This document shows positions 20,490 to 29,818 of a DNA stretch of 64,000 nt, piece after piece. A program made the position numbers and the translations under genes. This DNA is from Salipiger sp. H15 (GTDB taxonomy: Bacteria > Pseudomonadota > Alphaproteobacteria > Rhodobacterales > Rhodobacteraceae). The stretch is from the NCBI RefSeq assembly GCF_040409955.1, contig NZ_CP123385.1, positions 1,689,351 to 1,753,350 of the forward strand. The letters are read 5' to 3'. Position 1 is the stretch's first letter, and the number at the start of each line of letters is the position of its first letter. The notes under the pieces are model-generated. The model was not told the origin of the DNA. It saw only the letters and a program-made list of their open reading frames with translations, and did no database searches.

Positions 20490-21752
20490 TCATGCGGGGA
20501 ACTCCGGGAGGGTGACGGTGACGCGGGTGCCGGCGTCCGCCACGATTTCGAGATCGGCGCCGATGAGATGGGCGCGGGTACGCAGATGCGACAGCCCCGA
20601 GCGGCGGCCCACCTCGGGGCCGATGCCGATGCCGTCGTCGCTGATGGTGATGCGCAGGCGGTCCTGCGGCTCGGACGAGACGGTGACGAGGATGCGCCGC
20701 GCCCCGGCATGACGGGCGGCGTTGTTGATCGCCTCCTGCGTGATGCGGAAGAGCGCGGTGCGCGCGGTCGGCCCGAGCCGGTCGGGGGCGCCGTCGGTGT
20801 CGTCCTCGACATCCACCTCGACGGATCCCGCGCCGACCGCGCGCTCGAGGTGCACGCGCACCGCATGGGCAAAGCCGAAAAGGTCGAGAAGCGTCGGCAC
20901 GGCGGTGTCGATGAGCGCGCGCAGGTCGTCGATCGTGTCGGTCACGCGCTCGGCCAGCAGGTCGCGGTCGAGCGGCGCGTCGCCGGTCAGCTCGCGCAGG
21001 ATGCGGGTGAGGTCGGCGAGGGTCTGGTCATGCAGGTCCATGCCGATGCGCTGGCGCTCCTGCTCGAGCGTCTGGGTGAGCTCGAGCGCGCCCTGCCGCA
21101 GCCCCTCGGCCTGCTCCTGCGCGCGGGCGCGCAGCTGCGCCGCCTGGCTGGCGCGCGCCGCGCCGTGCAGCGCGTGGAACCACGGGGCGAGCAGGTCTGC
21201 CAGCGCCTGCGCCAGCGGCACGTGTTCGGGGCCGTAGAAGCCCTCGGTCCCGTGCGAGAAGTTGAGCGTGCCGGTGACCCTGCCCATGACCCGCAGCGGC
21301 ACGTTGATCCGCGCCCGCAGCCGGTGGTTCAGGATCGGCTCGCAGCAGGCACCGGGGAAGGTCTGCCGCGGGTCCTCCATGGCATTGGCCGAGAGCATCG
21401 CCTCGCAGCGCCCGAGCAGCACGTCGCGCACCGGGGAATACTGCACACGGGTGCGGCGCTGCGACCAGCGCGTCTCGATCCCGGCTTCGAAGCTGACCAC
21501 CCAGCCGGGCGTGTCGTGCAGGCAGATGTCGACATGGCTGAACGGCAGCACCTCGGCGATCTCGGGCGCGATGGCGCAGAGCGCCGCGCCGAGTTCGATC
21601 TCGCCGGCGAGACGCGCGGATATGCGCTCGAACACGCCGCCCGGCACCGGCGGAATCCCCAGTGACAGGCCGGACGACTGGCCCGACGGCAGTGCTGGCC
21701 GGGCGTGCAGGCAGCCCGAGCTCGCGGCCTCGGCCGCTGGCGGTGAAATCAT
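20490..21752 (-). CDS. sensor histidine kinase (GAF-like sensor, HisKA_3 type)
   Basis: From ATG 21752 (GGGAGGG upstream) the protein has 420 residues and no membrane helix, so it is a soluble kinase. A GAF-like domain spans roughly 40-195 (including GACCEPI at 134-140, Cys136/Cys137), then a coiled segment rich in Gln/Ala, then HisKA_3 with His241 (RIGMDLHDQTLADL) and HATPase_c with N-box ITQEAINNAARHAG and SDDGIGIG. A cysteine pair in a GAF domain may hint at redox or ligand sensing; that is speculative. Partner is the response regulator encoded next. Confidence 0.87.
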   Translation of the reverse strand: MISPPAAEAASSGCLHARPALPSGQSSGLSLGIPPVPGGVFERISARLAGEIELGAALCAIAPEIAEVLPFSHVDICLHDTPGWVVSFEAGIETRWSQRRTRVQYSPVRDVLLGRCEAMLSANAMEDPRQTFPGACCEPILNHRLRARINVPLRVMGRVTGTLNFSHGTEGFYGPEHVPLAQALADLLAPWFHALHGAARASQAAQLRARAQEQAEGLRQGALELTQTLEQERQRIGMDLHDQTLADLTRILRELTGDAPLDRDLLAERVTDTIDDLRALIDTAVPTLLDLFGFAHAVRVHLERAVGAGSVEVDVEDDTDGAPDRLGPTARTALFRITQEAINNAARHAGARRILVTVSSEPQDRLRITISDDGIGIGPEVGRRSGLSHLRTRAHLIGADLEIVADAGTRVTVTLPEFPA

Positions 21753-21827
21753 GTACCCTCCCCACGCGCCTCCTCTTGCGCGTCCCCGCAGGATGGCGCG
21801 TCTTGCCGAAGAAGAAAACACCCTTTC

Positions 21828-21865
21828 CCGCAGCCATGTTGCGGAGACCCGCACCTGTTCTGCGG
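21828..21865. promoter_or_regulatory. tandem operator-like sites CCGCA-N7-TGCGG
   Basis: Two identical inverted repeats, CCGCA-N7-TGCGG at 21828-21844 and at 21849-21865, are centred 21 bp apart, two helical turns, so they face the same side of the helix. They lie between the divergent kinase gene (start 21752) and the sugar-binding protein gene (start 21965). This arrangement is typical of cooperative binding by a dimeric regulator; the LuxR-type response regulator encoded next door is the obvious candidate. Confidence 0.55.
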
Positions 21866-21964
21866 GGCGCACACTTTACGTGCAGCTTCCGCAAGGGCAG
21901 CATGCACCTGCCCGTGGAGGACGGGCGAACAGTGAGCGCCCGGAATAGGGCGATGGGAGGGAGA

Positions 21965-22975
21965 ATGACCAAATCCAAGATGCTGCTCGGCGCGGCGGGG
22001 CTTGCCATGCTGGCGGGCGGCGCGATGGCCGACACTTCGGGCAAGCGCATCGCGCTGTCGAACAACTACGCGGGCAACTCCTGGCGGCAGGCGATGCTGC
22101 AGACCTTCCAGGAGGTCGGCGGCAAGGCGGTCGAGGAGGGCGTGGTCGCCGCGGCGGATGCCTACACCACCTCCGAGAACCAGGCCACCGAGCAGGCCGC
22201 GCAGATCCAGAACATGATCCTGCAGGGCTATGACGCGATCATCCTCAACGCCGCCTCGCCGACCGCGCTGAACGGCGCCGTTGAAGAAGCCTGCAATGCC
22301 GGGCTCACCGTGGTCAGCTTCGACGGTATCGTCACCGCCCCCTGCGCCTGGCGCATCGCGGTGGACTTCAAGCAGATGGGCAAGGAGCAGGTCGAGTACC
22401 TCGCGACGCGCCTGCCCGAGGGCGGCAACCTGCTCGAGATCCGCGGCCTTGCCGGGGTGTTCGTGGATGACGAGATCCACGCGGGCATCGAGGAAGGCGT
22501 CGCCGAGAACGGCCAGTTCAAGATCGTCGGCTCGGTGCACGGGGACTGGGCGCAGGAAGTGGCGCAGAAGGCCGTCGCGGGCGTGCTGCCCTCGCTGCCC
22601 GACGTGGTCGGCGTGGTGACCCAGGGCGGCGACGGCTACGGCGCGGCGCAGGCCTTCAAGGCCGCGGGCCGCGACACGCCGCTGATCGTGCTCGGCAACC
22701 GCCAGGACGAGATGCAGTGGTGGGCCGACCAGCGCGACGCCAACGGCTACGAGACGCTGTCGCTGTCGATCGCACCGGGCGTGGCCTCGCTGGCCTTCTG
22801 GGTGGCGCAGCAGATCCTCGACGGCGCCGAGGTGCCCAAGGACCTGACCGTGCCCTTCCTGAAGGTGACGCAGGACACGCTGGACGAGTCGCTGAAGTCC
22901 ACCCCCGAGGGCTCGGTCGCCAACACCGTCTACTCGCTCGACGACGCCAAGGCCGTGATCGCGGGAGCGATGTAA
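21965..22975 (+). CDS. periplasmic sugar-binding protein of a ribose-type ABC importer
   Basis: The 336-residue protein from ATG 21965 (GGGAGGGAG upstream) starts with a Sec signal (MTKSKMLLGAAGLAMLAGGAMAD). The mature part is a periplasmic-binding-protein type 1 fold of the RbsB class: RIALSNNYAGNSWRQAM, QIQNMILQGYDAIILNAASPTAL near 75-97, VVSFDGIVTAPCAW, VVTQGGDGYGAAQAF near 220. It presents a sugar or polyol to the permeases encoded downstream. An SMP-30 lactonase gene ends the operon, favouring an aldose or sugar-acid ligand. Confidence 0.88.
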   Translation: MTKSKMLLGAAGLAMLAGGAMADTSGKRIALSNNYAGNSWRQAMLQTFQEVGGKAVEEGVVAAADAYTTSENQATEQAAQIQNMILQGYDAIILNAASPTALNGAVEEACNAGLTVVSFDGIVTAPCAWRIAVDFKQMGKEQVEYLATRLPEGGNLLEIRGLAGVFVDDEIHAGIEEGVAENGQFKIVGSVHGDWAQEVAQKAVAGVLPSLPDVVGVVTQGGDGYGAAQAFKAAGRDTPLIVLGNRQDEMQWWADQRDANGYETLSLSIAPGVASLAFWVAQQILDGAEVPKDLTVPFLKVTQDTLDESLKSTPEGSVANTVYSLDDAKAVIAGAM

Positions 22976-22981
22976 GCACCG

Positions 22982-24412
22982 ATGACGACCGCAGCCCAAG
23001 CGGCTGCGCCGATCGTCGCCCTGACCGATGCCGCAAAGCATTTCGGCGCGGTCAGGGCGCTCGACGGCGTGAGCCTGTCCATCTCTCCCGGCGACTGCCT
23101 CGGCCTTGTCGGCCACAACGGCGCCGGGAAATCCACGCTCGTCAACGTGGTCAATGGCGGGCTCGCGCCCTCCGCGGGCTCGGTCGAGTTCCCGGCCTCG
23201 GGGGCCACGACGGCGCTTGCCGCCGGGGTGCGCTCGGTGTTCCAGGAGCTGTCGCTCTGCCCGAACCTGACGGTGGCCGAGAACCTGCGCATCTCGCATT
23301 CCGCGCTGAAGGGGATGAACTGGCGCGCCCCGGCGCGGGCCGAGATCAGCGCCGCGCTCGACCAGGTGTTCCCGGGCCACGGCATCGACGCCGACGCGCC
23401 GGTCGACACGCTCTCGATCGCGGAACGGCAGATGGTCGAGATCGCCATCGGTTTCGCCCCGCGCGGAACCGCGGCGAAGCTGGTCATCCTCGACGAGCCC
23501 ACCTCGTCGCTGGATGCCGGCATCGCCGAACAGTTGCTCATCCACATCAAGCGCTTCTGCGCGCAGGGCGGCGCGGTCATCTTCATCTCGCACATGCTGG
23601 GCGAGATCTTCGAGGTGGCGAGCCGCATCCTCGTGATGAAGGACGGCAAGGTCGTGGCCGAGCGCCCCGCCGGGGGCTTCACCCGGCAGGGGCTGGTGGA
23701 TGCCATGGGCCATGTCGCCACCGAGGCGGTCGCCGCGCAGGCCGCGCGGGTGCAGGGCGAGGAGGTGCTGCACACGCCCGAGGGGCTGCGCGCCCGCAAG
23801 GGCGAGATCGTCGGGCTTTCGGGGCTGGCGGGGCACGGGCAGGCCGAGGCGCTGGCCCGGCTCTACCTCGGTGCCACCTCGTCCTGGCGCAGCCCGCGCG
23901 AGGCCGGGATGGTCTTTGTCGCCGGGGACCGCGGCCGTGACGGCGTGCTGCCGCTCTGGTCGATCCTGCGCAATGCCTCGATCTCGATCCTGCCGCAGAT
24001 CGCCAAACGCGGTCTCGTTGACCGCGAGAAGGAGGCCGCCGTCGCCGCCGAGTGGAAGAAGCGCATCGGCATCCGCACCGAGGACGTGACCAACCCCATC
24101 CTGTCGCTCTCGGGCGGCAACCAGCAGAAGGTGCTCTTCGCCCGCGCGCTCGCCTCCGCCGCCCCGGTGGTGGTGATGGACGATCCGATGCGTGGCGTCG
24201 ACGTGGGCACCAAACAGGACGTCTATGCCATGATCCGCGCCGAGGCCGCCCGCGGCCGCACCTTCCTTTGGTATTCCACCGAGACCGAGGAGGTCTGCCA
24301 GTGCGACCGGGTCTTCGTCTTCCGCAACGGCGCGATCTCGGCCGAACTGACCGGCGACCAGATCACCGAGGAGCGCATCCTCGAGGCCTCGTTCGAGATG
24401 GAAGGGGCATAG
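22982..24412 (+). CDS. sugar ABC transporter ATPase with two nucleotide-binding domains
   Basis: The 476-residue protein is a RbsA/XylG-type tandem ATPase. The first domain has Walker [18 protein letters not shown] near residue 38-53, a signature degraded to [12 protein letters not shown], and Walker [13 protein letters not shown]. The second has the usual degenerate Walker [17 protein letters not shown] near 275, but keeps the signature [17 protein letters not shown] and [14 protein letters not shown]. Start ATG follows the binding protein stop by 6 nt. It energises the permease pair encoded next. Confidence 0.9.
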   Translation: MTTAAQAAAPIVALTDAAKHFGAVRALDGVSLSISPGDCLGLVGHNGAGKSTLVNVVNGGLAPSAGSVEFPASGATTALAAGVRSVFQELSLCPNLTVAENLRISHSALKGMNWRAPARAEISAALDQVFPGHGIDADAPVDTLSIAERQMVEIAIGFAPRGTAAKLVILDEPTSSLDAGIAEQLLIHIKRFCAQGGAVIFISHMLGEIFEVASRILVMKDGKVVAERPAGGFTRQGLVDAMGHVATEAVAAQAARVQGEEVLHTPEGLRARKGEIVGLSGLAGHGQAEALARLYLGATSSWRSPREAGMVFVAGDRGRDGVLPLWSILRNASISILPQIAKRGLVDREKEAAVAAEWKKRIGIRTEDVTNPILSLSGGNQQKVLFARALASAAPVVVMDDPMRGVDVGTKQDVYAMIRAEAARGRTFLWYSTETEEVCQCDRVFVFRNGAISAELTGDQITEERILEASFEMEGA

Positions 24413-24413
24413 G

Positions 24414-25343
24414 ATGCGGATCTTCGCGAAATACCGGATCCTGCTGCCCGTGGTCTCGCTGGCGGTGCTGCTGGCGGCGACCTTCTACATGCAGCCGCGG
24501 GCGATGAGCTACTTCGGGATCAACCTGCTCTTCAACCTCGCGGTGCCGATCGCGCTGGCGACCATCGCGCAGATGATGATCATCATGGTCAACGACATCG
24601 ACCTCTCGCTCGGGGCCTTCGTGTCGCTGGTGGCCTGCATCACCGCGACCTACCTCAACGACACGCCGATGCTCGGGCTGCTGATCCTGCTGGCGCTGGT
24701 GCTCTGCTACGCCGCGCTCGGCGCGGTGATCCACGCGCTCGAGCTTCCCGCCATCGTGGTGACGCTGGGCATGTCCTTCGTCTGGGGCGGGCTCGCGCTC
24801 TTCATCCTTCCCTCGCCCGGCGGCGCGAGCCCCGGCTGGCTGCGCACGCTGATGACCGTCAAGCCGCCCTACATCCCCATGGCCGTCGCGGCCTCGGTGA
24901 TCATCGCCATCGTCACGCACCTGCTGGTGATCCGCTCGGGCATCGGCACGGTGCTGCGCGGGGTCGGCGGCAATGCCCGCTCGGTTCAGCGCGCCGGCTG
25001 GCCGGTGGTGCGGCTGAAGGCGCTGGCCTACGGGCTCGCCGGGCTCTTCGGGGTCTTTGCCGGCATGGCGCTGGTGGGGCTCACAACCTCGGCCGATGCC
25101 AATATCGCGCTGCGCTACACGCTTCTGTCGATCGCCGGTGTGATCCTCGGCGGCGGCGAGTTCATCGGCGGCAAGGTGAGCCCGGTGGGCGCGGTGATCG
25201 GCGCGCTGACCCTGACGCTCGCCGCCTCGTTCCTCAGCTTCCTGCGGCTCTCTCCCGATTGGCAGATCGGCGCGCAGGGGGCGATCCTGATCCTTGTCCT
25301 GACGGCGCGGCTGCTCTTCACCCGCCGCGACGCAGAGGCGTGA
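24414..25343 (+). CDS. ribose-type ABC transporter permease
   Basis: The 309-residue protein has about eight to nine membrane helices and the BPD_transp_2 signatures: MIIMVNDIDLSLGAFVSLVA near residue 55, ELPAIVVTLGMSFVWGG near 115 and the cytoplasmic loop LRGVGGNARSVQRAGWPVVRLKALAYGLAG near 180-210. It starts one base after the stop of the ATPase gene, indicating coupled translation. It is one of two related but non-identical permeases in this operon and would form a heterodimeric channel. Confidence 0.88.
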   Translation: MRIFAKYRILLPVVSLAVLLAATFYMQPRAMSYFGINLLFNLAVPIALATIAQMMIIMVNDIDLSLGAFVSLVACITATYLNDTPMLGLLILLALVLCYAALGAVIHALELPAIVVTLGMSFVWGGLALFILPSPGGASPGWLRTLMTVKPPYIPMAVAASVIIAIVTHLLVIRSGIGTVLRGVGGNARSVQRAGWPVVRLKALAYGLAGLFGVFAGMALVGLTTSADANIALRYTLLSIAGVILGGGEFIGGKVSPVGAVIGALTLTLAASFLSFLRLSPDWQIGAQGAILILVLTARLLFTRRDAEA

Positions 25344-25353
25344 GGAGGCGCGC

Positions 25354-26289
25354 ATGAAACTCTTCCAGAAACCCTGGCTCTGGTCCTGGCTCGCCGCCGC
25401 CGCCGCCTTCGCGCTGACCGTGGCGCTGACCGAGGGGCGCGGGGCGGGCGAGCTGGCCTATGCCGCGCTCAGCTTCGGCGCCTTCGCCGCCATCGTCGGG
25501 CTCGGGCAGATGCTGGTCATCACGCTGGGGCCGGGCAATGTCGACCTGTCGATCCCCGCCACCATGACGCTGTCGGGCACGCTGGCGCTGAAGGCGATGG
25601 GCACCGATCCCGGCACCGCCTGGATGGGGCTCGGCGTCGCGCTGCTGGTCGGGCTCGGCACGGGGATTGCCAACTTCGCGCTGATCTACCTGCTGCGCCT
25701 GCCGCCGATCATCGCGACGCTCGCCGCCTCGCTCATCTACCAGTCGCTGGCGATCTGGTCGAACCGCGGCCTGCGCATCAAGCCGCCGGCCGGGCTCGCC
25801 GATTTCGCCACCGGCCGCAGCTTCGGCATTCCCAACGTCGCGCTGGTGGGGCTTGGCCTGTCGCTGCTGGTCTGGCTGCTGCTCGAGCGCACGGTCTGGG
25901 GCCGCTGGCTGCTGGCCTCGGGGCAGAACCTGCGCGCGGCGCGGCTCGCCGGGGTGCCGGTCGAGGCGGTGCGCGCCGCCACCTACCTCGCCGTCACCGT
26001 CTTTGCCGCCATCGCCGGCTACCTGCTCGCCAGCTTCTCGGGCGGCGCCGCGCTCAACATGGGGGGCGAGTACCTCCTGATGTCGATCGCCGTGGTGGTC
26101 ATCGGCGGCAGCTCCATCGCCGGGGGCATGTCCAACGTGCCCGGCGTCTGGGGCGCCTCACTCTTCATGTTCCTCGTCGTCTCCATGCTCAACTCCTACG
26201 GCGCAGGCGCCGGGGTGCGCATGGTGCTGACCGGTCTCATCATCATCGGCATCGTCATTGCCGCCAGCACGAGGAGGGTCTCGCGATGA
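25354..26289 (+). CDS. ribose-type ABC transporter permease
   Basis: The 311-residue protein is a second BPD_transp_2 permease: QMLVITLGPGNVDLSIPATMTLSG near residue 50-73, LPPIIATLAASLIYQSLAIW near 110, LASGQNLRAARLAGVPVEAVRAATYLAV near 188-215 and VVVIGGSSIAGG near the end. It follows the first permease by 10 nt and overlaps the SMP-30 gene by 4 nt (ATGA). The pair plus the tandem ATPase and the binding protein form a complete importer. Confidence 0.88.
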   Translation: MKLFQKPWLWSWLAAAAAFALTVALTEGRGAGELAYAALSFGAFAAIVGLGQMLVITLGPGNVDLSIPATMTLSGTLALKAMGTDPGTAWMGLGVALLVGLGTGIANFALIYLLRLPPIIATLAASLIYQSLAIWSNRGLRIKPPAGLADFATGRSFGIPNVALVGLGLSLLVWLLLERTVWGRWLLASGQNLRAARLAGVPVEAVRAATYLAVTVFAAIAGYLLASFSGGAALNMGGEYLLMSIAVVVIGGSSIAGGMSNVPGVWGASLFMFLVVSMLNSYGAGAGVRMVLTGLIIIGIVIAASTRRVSR

Positions 26290-27218
26290 TCCGCACGCCC
26301 GAACACCTGGAGTTCCGCGACGAGCGGTTCGGCCGCCTCGTCCACCCGATGGGCAAGCTCGAGCAGCTCTGCACCGGCTTCACCTGGACCGAGGGGCCGG
26401 TCTGGTTCGGCGACCGCAACGCGCTGATCTTCTCGGAGATCCCCTCGCAGACCATGTACCAGTGGACCGAGGGGCAGGGCCTCAGCGTCTTCCGCGAAGA
26501 GAGCCGGTTCAACAACGGCAACACCCGCGATCCCTGGGGACGGCTGGTCGGCTGCCGCCATGGCACGCGCGACGTGGTGCGCACCGAGTATGACGGCAGC
26601 CTCACTGTGCTTGCCGCCGAGCATGGCGGCAAGCGGCTCAATTCGCCGAACGACGTGGTGGTCAGCTCCGACGGTGCGGTCTGGTTCACCGATCCGACCT
26701 ACGGCATCATCTCGAACTTCGAGGGCAACCGCGCCGAGCCTGAGCAGGGCGCGCGCCACGTCTTCCGGATCGCGCCCGGGGGCGGCGCGGCGGTGCCGGT
26801 GATCTCGGACTTCGCGCAGCCGAACGGGCTCTGCTTCTCGCCCGACGAGAGCCTCCTCTACGTCGCCGAAAGCGGCTCGAGCCACGACGACACCGTGCCC
26901 GCGGTGATCCGCAAATACGCGGTGGAGGGCGCGCGCCTCAACCCGCTCGGGGAGTTCGCCACGCTCGACTGCGGGTTGCCCGACGGGATGCGCTGCGACA
27001 TCGAGGGCAACCTCTGGTCCTCGGCCGGGGACGGGGTGCACTGCTTCGCGCCGGACGGCACGCTCCTCGGCAAGATCCTCGTGCCCGAGGTGGTCGCCAA
27101 CCTCTGCTTCGGCGGGCCGGACGGGCAGCGCATGTACATCACCGCGACGAGCTCGGTCTACCGCGTCTTCGTCGACGTGAAGGGTGCCGAGCCCTGGACC
27201 CGCAGCGCCCGCGCCTGA
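26286..27218 (+). CDS. SMP-30/gluconolactonase-family lactonase
   Basis: The 310-residue protein is a six-bladed beta-propeller of the SMP-30/LRE family: LCTGFTWTEGPVWFG near residue 31-45 (metal Glu), NGNTRDPWGRLVGCRHGTR near 77-95, RLNSPNDVVVSSDGAVWFTDPTYG near 118-140 (metal Asn) and QPNGLCFSPDESLLYVAESG near 178 (metal Asn/Asp). It would open a sugar lactone in the cytoplasm using a divalent metal. Translational coupling to the sugar importer points to a lactone intermediate in the catabolism of the imported sugar. Confidence 0.87.
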   Translation: MIRTPEHLEFRDERFGRLVHPMGKLEQLCTGFTWTEGPVWFGDRNALIFSEIPSQTMYQWTEGQGLSVFREESRFNNGNTRDPWGRLVGCRHGTRDVVRTEYDGSLTVLAAEHGGKRLNSPNDVVVSSDGAVWFTDPTYGIISNFEGNRAEPEQGARHVFRIAPGGGAAVPVISDFAQPNGLCFSPDESLLYVAESGSSHDDTVPAVIRKYAVEGARLNPLGEFATLDCGLPDGMRCDIEGNLWSSAGDGVHCFAPDGTLLGKILVPEVVANLCFGGPDGQRMYITATSSVYRVFVDVKGAEPWTRSARA

Positions 27219-27226
27219 GCGCGCGC

Positions 27227-27276
27227 TTTCATCTTTCCCCAAATACTCCCGCCGGAGGCGTCCCCCACGCCTCCGG
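27227..27276. repeat. intergenic element copy 1 (ATCTTTCC motif plus hairpin)
   Basis: Nine bases after the SMP-30 stop comes TTTCATCTTTCCCCAAATACTCC (27227-27249), then a perfect 10-bp hairpin CCGGAGGCGT (27252-27261), loop CCCCC, ACGCCTCCGG (27267-27276). A second copy with the same motif and a different hairpin sequence is at 50071-50126, again just after a stop codon. The position suggests a role in 3' end formation or mRNA stability. Confidence 0.65.
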
Positions 27277-27400
27277 TTCCACGCCGCGCTTCAACAACCC
27301 GTGTCCGTGTTTTCCGGAACAGCAGGCGGGGCCTCTCCGTTTCACTCCCAGCGGCGCCCCGAAGGGTGCCGGATGAGAGAAATCTGGAAGGAGGCATCCC

Positions 27401-27961
27401 ATGACTGCCATCAGCAACGCCAAGATCCTGATCATCGCCACCAACGGCTTCGAACAGTCGGAGCTGGAGGTTCCCCGCGACCAGATGCGCGCCAGGGGCG
27501 CCGAGGTCCATGTCGCCACGCTCGACGGCAATCCCATCAAGGGCTGGCAGGGCAAGGACTGGGGCCGCGAGGCCGCGGCCGACGCGAAGATCGCCGACAT
27601 CAACTCGCATGACTACGACGCGCTGGTGATCCCCGGCGGGCAGATCAACCCCGACCTGCTGCGGGTCGAGCCCGCGGTGATCGACCTCGTGAAGGACTTC
27701 CACAACGAGGGCAAGGTGATCGCCGCCGTCTGCCACGGTCCCTGGGTGCTGGTCGAGGCCGGCATCGTGAAGGGGCGCGAGGTGACCTCGTACCACTCGA
27801 TCAAAACCGATGTGGTGAACGCGGGCGGGAACTGGGTGGACGAGCCCGTCGCCTGCGACAAGGGCATCGTGACCAGCCGCAAACCGGATGACCTGAACGC
27901 CTTCGTGGCGAAGATCGTCGAGGAGGTCGAGGAAGGCCAGCACGACCGCAGGGCCGCGTGA
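27401..27961 (+). CDS. PfpI/DJ-1-family protein (type 1 glutamine-amidotransferase fold)
   Basis: The 186-residue protein has the PfpI layout: KILIIATNGFEQSELEVPRDQM at residues 8-29, YDALVIPGGQINPD near 70-83 and the nucleophile elbow AAVCHGPWVLVEAG near 108-121 with Cys111-His112. PfpI/YhbO-type proteins are stress-related deglycases or chaperones/peptidases. It is monocistronic, preceded by GGAAGGAGG-like sequence and followed by a strong Rho-independent terminator. The molecular activity of this member is not determined by sequence. Confidence 0.9.
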   Translation: MTAISNAKILIIATNGFEQSELEVPRDQMRARGAEVHVATLDGNPIKGWQGKDWGREAAADAKIADINSHDYDALVIPGGQINPDLLRVEPAVIDLVKDFHNEGKVIAAVCHGPWVLVEAGIVKGREVTSYHSIKTDVVNAGGNWVDEPVACDKGIVTSRKPDDLNAFVAKIVEEVEEGQHDRRAA

Positions 27962-27989
27962 CCTTCCGTAGCGGGTCTGCGAAGACTGG

Positions 27990-28017
27990 CCGCGCCGGGC
28001 AACCGGCGCGGTCTTTT
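27990..28017 (+). terminator. Rho-independent terminator after the PfpI gene
   Basis: CCGCGCCGG (27990-27998), loop GCAA, CCGGCGCGG (28003-28011) form a perfect 9-bp stem followed by TCTTTT (28012-28017). This is the clearest intrinsic terminator in the window. Confidence 0.9.
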
Positions 28018-28026
28018 ACGTGGCCA

Positions 28027-28641
28027 TCACGCGGGGCCGGAGCCGAAGAACTCGTCCGGGCTCATGTGCCCGCCGAGCCGCGCCGCGCCGTAGAGCTGCG
28101 TCGCCACCTCGCCCGCGCCGACCAGCAGCACCGCCGCGCCGGTGAGGCGCAGCGGGTCCAGCAGCGCGCGGGCCGCGGCGCGGGCCTCGGACCAGGGCAG
28201 CACAAGGGCGGGGCAGGGCGCGCAGCCCGCGATCTGGCAGCCGGTCAGTTCCGCGAGATCCTCGCGAAAGAGCGCCGGCGGCTCGGCGGGCGGGGAGAAG
28301 CACAGAAGATGCACGTCGCGCATGGCGCGGAGCCGGGCACGAATCTGCCCGGGCATCGACAGCCGCCGCCCGAGGCCGAGCCCCAGCGCCTCCGGCAGGA
28401 AGGCCACGGCGCTTATGTCCGTGCCGCAGAAGGCACGCAGCGCGAGATAGTCCCTTGGCGCCATGCCAAGCTCGGCCGCGCGGCCCAACTGCATCCGGAG
28501 GGCGATGCCCGACGGGCCCTTGCGCGCGGCCTTCGCGCGGCGCCAGCGCTCGACGGCAAGCAGCGAGGCGGGCTCGAGCGCGGGGCCGCCATTGTGGCCG
28601 GCGGGAGGCGGGGCTGAAGCGGGGAATGGACGGTCGGGCAT
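28027..28641 (-). CDS. hypothetical protein with N-terminal GHNGGP motif
   Basis: The 204-residue protein from ATG 28641 has a Pro-rich N-terminus with PAGHNGGPAL near residue 14, a basic helical segment (VERWRRAKAARKGP), and a C-terminal region with a CQIAGCAPCPALVLPWSE cysteine cluster near 135. I recognise no enzyme family. GHNxGP-type N-termini occur in other small Rhodobacterales proteins, so it is probably a real lineage-specific gene. It converges on the PfpI gene and is divergent from a LysR gene. The longer upstream open frame (to 29883) is antisense to the LysR gene and is not coding. Confidence 0.55.
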   Translation of the reverse strand: MPDRPFPASAPPPAGHNGGPALEPASLLAVERWRRAKAARKGPSGIALRMQLGRAAELGMAPRDYLALRAFCGTDISAVAFLPEALGLGLGRRLSMPGQIRARLRAMRDVHLLCFSPPAEPPALFREDLAELTGCQIAGCAPCPALVLPWSEARAAARALLDPLRLTGAAVLLVGAGEVATQLYGAARLGGHMSPDEFFGSGPA

Positions 28642-28803
28642 GGTCGTTCGGAACAGGGAAACACTCCTGCGGCAGATTTTACCTTCCGGTTTCGGGGTCA
28701 AGCACAGTGCCCGGTAAAACCCCGATATTGTCCCCGCTCTGTCCAAGTCCTGCCCCAATCCGGGGCGATACCAGTGTGCAAGACTGATAACGAGGTGATG
28801 GGT

Positions 28804-29709
28804 ATGGATCGACTGACCGAAATGGAGGCCTTTGCCACGGTGGTGGACCAGGGTGGTTTCACCGATGCGGCGAAGAAGATGGGTATCTCGAAATCGGCGG
28901 TGTCGAAACATGTCTCCTCGCTGGAGGCCCGGCTCGGTGCACGCCTGCTGAACCGCACCACGCGCCGCGTCTCGCCCACCGAGATCGGCCTTGCCTATTA
29001 CGACCGGGCGCGGCGGGTGCTGAACGACGCAGGCGAGGCCGATGCGCTGGTCACCTCGATGCAATCGGCGCCCTCTGGGCTGCTGCGCATCTCGGTCGCC
29101 ACGGATTTCGGGGTGAACCACCTCAGCCCGGTGCTCGGAGAGTTCCTGTCGGAATTCCCGGACATCACCGTCAACATGGTGCTCAACAACCGCTACGTCG
29201 AGCTGATCTCGGAAGGCTTCGACATGGCGGTGCGGATCGGCGAGCTGGAGGACAGCACGCTGCGCGCCCGCAAGCTGACCGACACCACAAAGCGGATGAT
29301 CGCCTCGCCCTCGTATTTCCAGCGCTTCGGCCGCCCGCAGCGGATCGACGACCTGAACGAGCACAAGCTCCTGCACTATTCCAACCAGTCCTCGGGCAAC
29401 GTCTGGAAGGTGACCGCGCCCTCGGGCGAGAAGCGCCAGGTGCGCACCGCCGGCTGGCTCTCGGTCAACGACGGGCAGTCGCTGCTCAATGCCTGCATCG
29501 CGGGTCTCGGGATCGCCTACCTGCCGTCCTACCTCTACGCGGATGCGATGAAGCAGGGGCTGGTCGAGGACGCAATCCCCGATCTGCCGGTCGAGACGCA
29601 GGGCATCTACGCCGTCTACCCGCCGGGCCGCTTCACCCAGCCGAAGGTTCGCGCCTTCATCGATTTCCTCGTGCATGCCTTTGCCGAAAAGGGCCCGCAC
29701 GACTGGTAA
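28804..29709 (+). CDS. LysR-family transcriptional regulator
   Basis: The 301-residue protein has the LysR winged HTH at residues 1-60 (MDRLTEMEAFATVVDQGGF ... KMGISKSAVSKHVSSLEARLG) and a periplasmic-binding-like effector domain (LLRISVATDFGVNHLSPVLGEF near 92; LLNACIAGLGIAYLPSYLY near 230). ATG 28804 is preferred over ATG 28798 because CGAGG lies eight bases before it. It is followed by a terminator. The targets are not obvious; the divergent hypothetical gene is the default candidate. Confidence 0.88.
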   Translation: MDRLTEMEAFATVVDQGGFTDAAKKMGISKSAVSKHVSSLEARLGARLLNRTTRRVSPTEIGLAYYDRARRVLNDAGEADALVTSMQSAPSGLLRISVATDFGVNHLSPVLGEFLSEFPDITVNMVLNNRYVELISEGFDMAVRIGELEDSTLRARKLTDTTKRMIASPSYFQRFGRPQRIDDLNEHKLLHYSNQSSGNVWKVTAPSGEKRQVRTAGWLSVNDGQSLLNACIAGLGIAYLPSYLYADAMKQGLVEDAIPDLPVETQGIYAVYPPGRFTQPKVRAFIDFLVHAFAEKGPHDW

Positions 29710-29754
29710 CAGGTGTTTTCCTCGGGCGATCCTCGTAACGCCCTCCTGAGCCCC

Positions 29755-29781
29755 GGCCCCATGGTCGGGGCCTTTTTCTTT
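29755..29781 (+). terminator. Rho-independent terminator after the LysR gene
   Basis: GGCCCC (29755-29760), loop ATGGTC, GGGGCC (29767-29772), followed by TTTTTCTTT. It ends the LysR transcript before the convergent TetR gene. Confidence 0.85.
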
Positions 29782-29818
29782 GCCGCGTGTCAGGGCAGGG
29801 GCGGGCACCCGCGCGGCT

